From: Maricaulaceae bacterium EIL42A08
GTDB taxonomy: Bacteria; Pseudomonadota; Alphaproteobacteria; Caulobacterales; Maricaulaceae
DNA: 64,000 nt
Reading direction: 5' to 3'
Assembly (NCBI GenBank): GCA_024178355.1
Contig: JAMZNZ010000002.1
Coordinates: 1,159,501 to 1,223,500 of the forward strand
A program made the translations under genes and the position numbers. Below, piece after piece: positions 60,547 through 64,000 of this stretch (position 1 is its first letter; each line of letters opens with the position of its first letter). The notes under the pieces are model-generated. The model saw nothing but the letters and a program-made list of their open reading frames with translations, did not search any database and was not told the DNA's origin.

Positions 60547-62154
60547 ATGCAGCGCTTTGCCACACTCCTTGATCGCCTTTCGCTCACGCCCCAGCGCAAC
60601 GCCAAGCTTGCGCTGATGGCGGAGCATTTTGGCGCTGTGCCCGATCCTGAGCGCGGCCTCGCCCTGGCGGCGATCACCGGCGGGCTCGATTTTAAAGGCG
60701 CCAAGGCGGGCGCTATCCGCAAGCTGGCGGCAGAACGTGTGGACCCTGTTCTGTTTGAATTGAGCTATGATTATGTGGGCGATCTAGCTGAAACGACAGC
60801 CTTAATCTGGCCGCAACGCCATGGTGCCAACCGCTCGCCGGAGCTGTCAGAGGTGGTTGCGGGATTGCAATCTGTCCCCCGTGCCGAAGCCCCTGCCCTC
60901 ATTGAATCCTGGCTCGATGCGCTGGATGCCACCGGCCGCTGGGCGCTGTTAAAGCTGGTAACAGGAGGCTTGCGGATCGGCGTCTCAGCCCGCCTTGCCA
61001 AGACGGCACTCGCTCAGTACGGCAATGTCGATGTCATTGAAATTGAAGAGCTTTGGCACGGGCTGGAGCCGCCCTACACCGAGCTCTTTGCCTGGCTGGA
61101 TGGCAAAGCCGACAAACCAGTCAGTGCCGCCAAATCCCCCTACCGCCCGGTTATGCTGGCCCATCCCATTGAAGATAAAGACCTTCAGGCGATGGACCCG
61201 GACGACTTTGCCGCTGAATGGAAATGGGACGGTATCCGGGTTCAGGCGGTCAGCGAGGATGGGGTGCGCCGCCTCTATACGCGCACCGGAGACGATATTT
61301 CCCATACATTTCCAGATGTTCTGGCCGCGCTCGACTTTGAAGGTGTGATTGATGGCGAGCTTCTGGTGCGCGGCTCGGACGGGGAGCCCGCCCCCTTCGC
61401 CGACCTTCAAAAACGCCTGAACCGAAAGACCGTTTCCAAGGCGATGATGGACAGGCATCCGGCTTTTATCCGCGCCTATGATCTGCTGGTTGAGGGGGAT
61501 GAAGACCTGCGCCCCCTGCCCTTCGCGAAACGCCGCAAGCGACTGGAAAGCTTCGTTGAATCGGCAGGGGATCGGATCGATCTTTCGCCTCTGGCGCCCA
61601 TTGAAAGCTGGGAGAAACTGGACGCTCAGCGCCAGGATCCCCCCCACCCGCTAGCCGAAGGGGTGATGCTCAAACGCCTCGACAGCGCCTACGTCCCCGG
61701 TCGCCCCAAGGGCCAGTGGTGGAAGTGGAAACGCGACCCGTTTCTGGTCGATGCGGTGATGCTCTATGCCCAGCGCGGGCACGGCAAACGCTCCAGCTTC
61801 TATTCAGACTTCACCTTCGGCGTCTGGCGCAAAATTGATGGCGAAGATCAGCTGGTTCCGGTCGGCAAGGCCTATTTCGGCTTTACCGATGAGGAATTGA
61901 AAAAGCTCGACAAATTCGTCCGCGACAACACGATTGAGCGCTTTGGACCCGTGCGCTCCGTGACCGCCAGCAAGGATGCCGGCATGGTACTGGAGATTGC
62001 GTTTGAAGGCCTTCAGCGCTCCCCCAGACACAAGTCGGGCATCGCCATGCGCTTTCCGCGCATTCACCGCATCCGCTGGGACAAACCCGCCGCCGAGGCC
62101 GACCGGCTGGAGGCGCTGGAAGCCTTGCTAAAATCACGGTTCGACGGCGGCTGA
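60547..62154 (+). CDS. ATP-dependent DNA ligase, ligase-associated repair type
   Basis: A 535-residue ATP-dependent ligase. The nucleotidyl-acceptor is Lys226 in EWKWDGIR, the KxDG motif. Other motifs are RLYTRTGDDISHTFPD, FEGVIDGELLV, EGVMLKRLDSAYVPGR and WWKWKRDP. An N-terminal helical DNA-binding domain (residues 1-200) and a C-terminal OB fold complete it. It belongs to the family encoded with an exonuclease (50826 here) and Lhr-Core helicase (55456 here), implying DNA repair. The ATG at 60547 (MQRFATLLDRL) matches the family start; the frame upstream to 60484 uses a TTG. Confidence 0.94.
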   Translation: MQRFATLLDRLSLTPQRNAKLALMAEHFGAVPDPERGLALAAITGGLDFKGAKAGAIRKLAAERVDPVLFELSYDYVGDLAETTALIWPQRHGANRSPELSEVVAGLQSVPRAEAPALIESWLDALDATGRWALLKLVTGGLRIGVSARLAKTALAQYGNVDVIEIEELWHGLEPPYTELFAWLDGKADKPVSAAKSPYRPVMLAHPIEDKDLQAMDPDDFAAEWKWDGIRVQAVSEDGVRRLYTRTGDDISHTFPDVLAALDFEGVIDGELLVRGSDGEPAPFADLQKRLNRKTVSKAMMDRHPAFIRAYDLLVEGDEDLRPLPFAKRRKRLESFVESAGDRIDLSPLAPIESWEKLDAQRQDPPHPLAEGVMLKRLDSAYVPGRPKGQWWKWKRDPFLVDAVMLYAQRGHGKRSSFYSDFTFGVWRKIDGEDQLVPVGKAYFGFTDEELKKLDKFVRDNTIERFGPVRSVTASKDAGMVLEIAFEGLQRSPRHKSGIAMRFPRIHRIRWDKPAAEADRLEALEALLKSRFDGG

Positions 62155-62206
62155 GACCATGCTATAGAGCGGTTGAACGTGTTTTTCAGCTTGGGGCGTG
62201 ACGACC

Positions 62207-63022
62207 ATGGATATTGCACAAATCCAGGAATTCCTGACCACTGTTGGTCTTCAGATGGCAATCAATGTAGGCATGGCCGCCCTGATCCTGATTGTCGGTT
62301 TCATGGTGGCCGGTTCGGTCGCGCGCTTCATCCGGCGTATCCCCGATCGCAATCCCAAGCTTGACAAGACACTCGCGAATTTCTTTGCCTCGATGGCGAA
62401 GTGGGCAATCCTCGCCGTTGTTATCATTGCGGTTCTGACCCGCTTCGGTGTTGAGACCACCTCGTTGGTTGCCGCTCTGGGTGCCGTGACTCTGGCCATC
62501 GGCTTTGCCCTTCAAGGCACGCTGTCGAACGTGGCCGCTGGCGTGATGATCGTCTTCTTCCGCCCCTACAAGATTGGCGATTATGTTGAAGTTGCTGGTG
62601 TCGCTGGCAGCGTGAAAGACGTCACCCTCTTCTACACCGAGCTGAGCACACCTGATAATCGCCAGATCACCATCCCGAATGGCCAGTCCTGGGGTAATGT
62701 GATCACGAATTACTCCGCCTACCCGACACGCCGCTGCGATTTTGTGTTCTCCGCCAGCTATGACGATGACATCGAAAAGGTCATCGGCGTCCTGCGTGAG
62801 ACTTTCGACGCTGACGAGCGCGTGTTGAAAGATCCGGAGCTTTTCGTCGAAGTCAAAGCCCACGGGGCCTCCAGCGTCGACTACGTGGTCCGCGCCTGGT
62901 GTAACGCTGGCGACTATTGGGGTCTGCACTTCGACATGAACAAGGCGGTGAAGGTCGCGTTCGACAAGAATGAGATCGAGATTCCCTACCCCCATCAGGT
63001 CGAGATCCAGAAAAAGGGCTAA
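62207..63022 (+). CDS. Small-conductance mechanosensitive channel (MscS, short form)
   Basis: A 271-residue channel close in size to E. coli MscS: three membrane helices (residues 18-40, 60-82, 90-115), the pore-lining AALGAVTLAIGFALQGTLSN, and the FRPYKIGDYVEV hinge into the beta domain. The ATG at 62207 was chosen; GTG 62198 is an alternative. It is the second MscS of the window, shorter than the one at 31538. It begins 52 bases after the ligase. Confidence 0.93.
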   Translation: MDIAQIQEFLTTVGLQMAINVGMAALILIVGFMVAGSVARFIRRIPDRNPKLDKTLANFFASMAKWAILAVVIIAVLTRFGVETTSLVAALGAVTLAIGFALQGTLSNVAAGVMIVFFRPYKIGDYVEVAGVAGSVKDVTLFYTELSTPDNRQITIPNGQSWGNVITNYSAYPTRRCDFVFSASYDDDIEKVIGVLRETFDADERVLKDPELFVEVKAHGASSVDYVVRAWCNAGDYWGLHFDMNKAVKVAFDKNEIEIPYPHQVEIQKKG

Positions 63023-63067
63023 ATTCTCGCCCCACTGGTGCCGCAATTAGCCCGGACAAGAAGAGTT

Positions 63068-63391
63068 ATGACCGAGCCAAGCAAATCCACCACCGCCGAC
63101 GCCCATCCGCGCAGATCGCTGATGCAGCGTCTGACCAATGTGAAGCCCAGCGACTTTATCGTGCTGTTCTTCCTTTGCGTTTTCGTCGGCATGATTCTGG
63201 CGTTTTTAAACGTCGATCCGGCCGAGCTGTGGGTGGATTTCTTTGGCGCGGTGGCCGACGCCTGGCAGCAATTCTTCGGCAATCTGGGCTCGGCCCTGCG
63301 CTGGTCGCTGCAGTATTTCTTCCTCGGCGCGGTGATTATCGTGCCGATCTGGCTGCTCTTCCACGTCATCCGCGCGCTCAACAAGAGCTAA
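63068..63391 (+). CDS. DUF6460-like small membrane protein
   Basis: A 107-residue protein with two membrane segments (about residues 31-48 and 80-100), joined by a segment rich in aromatic residues (ELWVDFFGAVADAWQQFFG), and the ending FFLGAVIIVPIWLLFHVIRAL seen in DUF6460 proteins. Function unknown. The ATG at 63068 was chosen over an upstream in-frame start at 63038. It lies 45 bases after the MscS gene. Confidence 0.7.
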   Translation: MTEPSKSTTADAHPRRSLMQRLTNVKPSDFIVLFFLCVFVGMILAFLNVDPAELWVDFFGAVADAWQQFFGNLGSALRWSLQYFFLGAVIIVPIWLLFHVIRALNKS

Positions 63392-63440
63392 GCGCTGACA
63401 CCGCTTTCATTGTGAGCCTGCGAGGCGTAAAAGCCTTGCC

Positions 63441-63971
63441 ATGAGCAAAGATCTTCAAGCCCACTTGGACGAGCTGGCTGGCCTGCTCGTCGCGGGCAGC
63501 CCCCATGCGGTCGACCTCGGCTTTGAGCTGGACAGCATCACGCCCGGCGTCGCGGTCATTCGCGCACCCTATCGCGAAGACCTGATTGGCGATCCTGAGA
63601 CCGGCGTCATGCATGGCGGCGTGGTGACTGCACTCCTCGACCACACGGCGGGCCTGGCCGCCTTTGCCGGCTTTGGCGGCGACAAGGCGGTCGCCACCCT
63701 GGACCTGCGGCTGGATTACATGCGCCCCGCTGAACCGGGCAAGGACGTGATCGCCGAAGCCAGAACCATCAAGGTGTCCGGCCTCTTCGCCTTCGTCAGC
63801 GCGATTGCCCACGACGGCGATGCGGACGATCCCGTCGCCACGGCCCACGCCGCCTTCATGGTCTCCAAAGTCTCTGAAGCGGCGGCAGAAAAGGCCAAGG
63901 AAGACATCGCGCGCGGCGCAACGCCGATCTCCGCCCTGCCCAAGCCTGGCGAGAAAGGAGGCGCGCTATGA
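63441..63971 (+). CDS. PaaI-type hotdog thioesterase
   Basis: A 176-residue hotdog protein that probably hydrolyses acyl-CoA thioesters in the cytosol. The active-site region GVMHGGVVTALLDHTAG is near residues 54-70, followed by ATLDLRLDYMRPAEPGKD. The C-terminal extension (AAAEKAKEDIARGA) is longer than in E. coli PaaI. Its stop TGA overlaps the ATG of the next gene, which therefore belongs to the same operon. Confidence 0.88.
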   Translation: MSKDLQAHLDELAGLLVAGSPHAVDLGFELDSITPGVAVIRAPYREDLIGDPETGVMHGGVVTALLDHTAGLAAFAGFGGDKAVATLDLRLDYMRPAEPGKDVIAEARTIKVSGLFAFVSAIAHDGDADDPVATAHAAFMVSKVSEAAAEKAKEDIARGATPISALPKPGEKGGAL

Positions 63972-64000
63972 GCGATCGTCTTAGCCCGCTTCTGTCGAGC
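63968..64000 (+). CDS. Start of the next gene, truncated by the window edge
   Basis: ATG 63968 overlaps the thioesterase stop (ATGA) and opens a frame of 11 codons (MSDRLSPLLSS) to the window end. Tandem hotdog thioesterases with such coupled starts are common in alphaproteobacteria, so a second hotdog protein is likely, but too little is visible to say. Confidence 0.55.
   Translation, partial: MSDRLSPLLSS

Noticed and set aside
1-64000. Search for tRNA, rRNA, CRISPR arrays, insertion sequences and prophage genes
   Set aside because: No tRNA-like cloverleaf, regular spacer-repeat array, transposase, integrase or phage structural gene was seen by reading; the only mobile-type sequences are the REP/REPIN elements.

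Overview
The window is a gene-dense, high-GC stretch of an alphaproteobacterial chromosome. The likely source is the Caulobacterales/Hyphomonadales/Maricaulales side of the class (an Oceanicaulis- or Maricaulis-like marine stalked bacterium is a reasonable guess, not proven). The evidence is the alphaproteobacterial gene set (ELM1-like, DUF4170, DUF2093, DUF1491, DUF5330, DUF6456 proteins), a DivJ-like sensor kinase, two TTAA-N7-TTAA CtrA-type boxes and a cluster of GANTC sites. No rRNA, tRNA or CRISPR array was seen, and no gene-free gap exceeds 300 bases.

Layout. 1-9.9 kb: 3' part of carB, greA, an ELM1-like protein, trxB, a DUF547 protein, a LolD/MacB-like ABC exporter and a LysR regulator. 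9.9-13.3 kb: a secreted TPR protein and a lipoprotein (minus strand), divergent from a solitary cytosine-5 DNA methyltransferase. 13.3-27.7 kb: pmbA, cysQ-like, DUF4170, an MsbA-like exporter, a tyrosine-phosphatase-like gene, DUF374 acyltransferase, waaA, lpxK, an LpxL-like acyltransferase, an M23 peptidase, DUF2093 and mutL. This is an envelope/lipid A block interrupted by a small operon of unknown membrane proteins (21.3-23.5 kb) that contains the stump of a third paralogue.

27.7-31.4 kb is accessory: a low-GC orphan gene abutting mutL, a remnant of a DUF4287/DUF5655 gene, a GH10 xylanase, an intact DUF4287/DUF5655 gene, an Hpt protein, a CBU_0592-like protein and a MaoC protein. 31.5-39.6 kb: MscS, prfC, DUF1491, an orphan BcsB-like protein behind a CtrA-type box, and the DivJ-like kinase. 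39.7-42.9 kb: secreted proteins, DUF5330, sufE, and a DUF6456 plus DnaA-domain-IV-like pair with a CtrA-type promoter. 43-50.7 kb: a ten-gene Mrp-type cation/proton antiporter operon with three D-like subunits and no full-length MrpA.

50.8-62.2 kb holds three members of the ligase-associated DNA repair set (exonuclease, Lhr-Core-type helicase, ATP-dependent ligase), scattered among a prolyl oligopeptidase, a GST, an AbgT transporter and an unknown gene with an SD-masking hairpin. Three REP/REPIN palindromes lie in this part only. 62.2-64 kb: a small MscS channel, a DUF6460-like protein, a hotdog thioesterase and the start of the next gene.

The items that most deserve follow-up are the low-GC orphan next to mutL, the CtrA-type promoter of the DnaA-like gene, the SD-masking hairpin at 53.0 kb, the REPINs with compensating stem changes, and the dispersed repair system.
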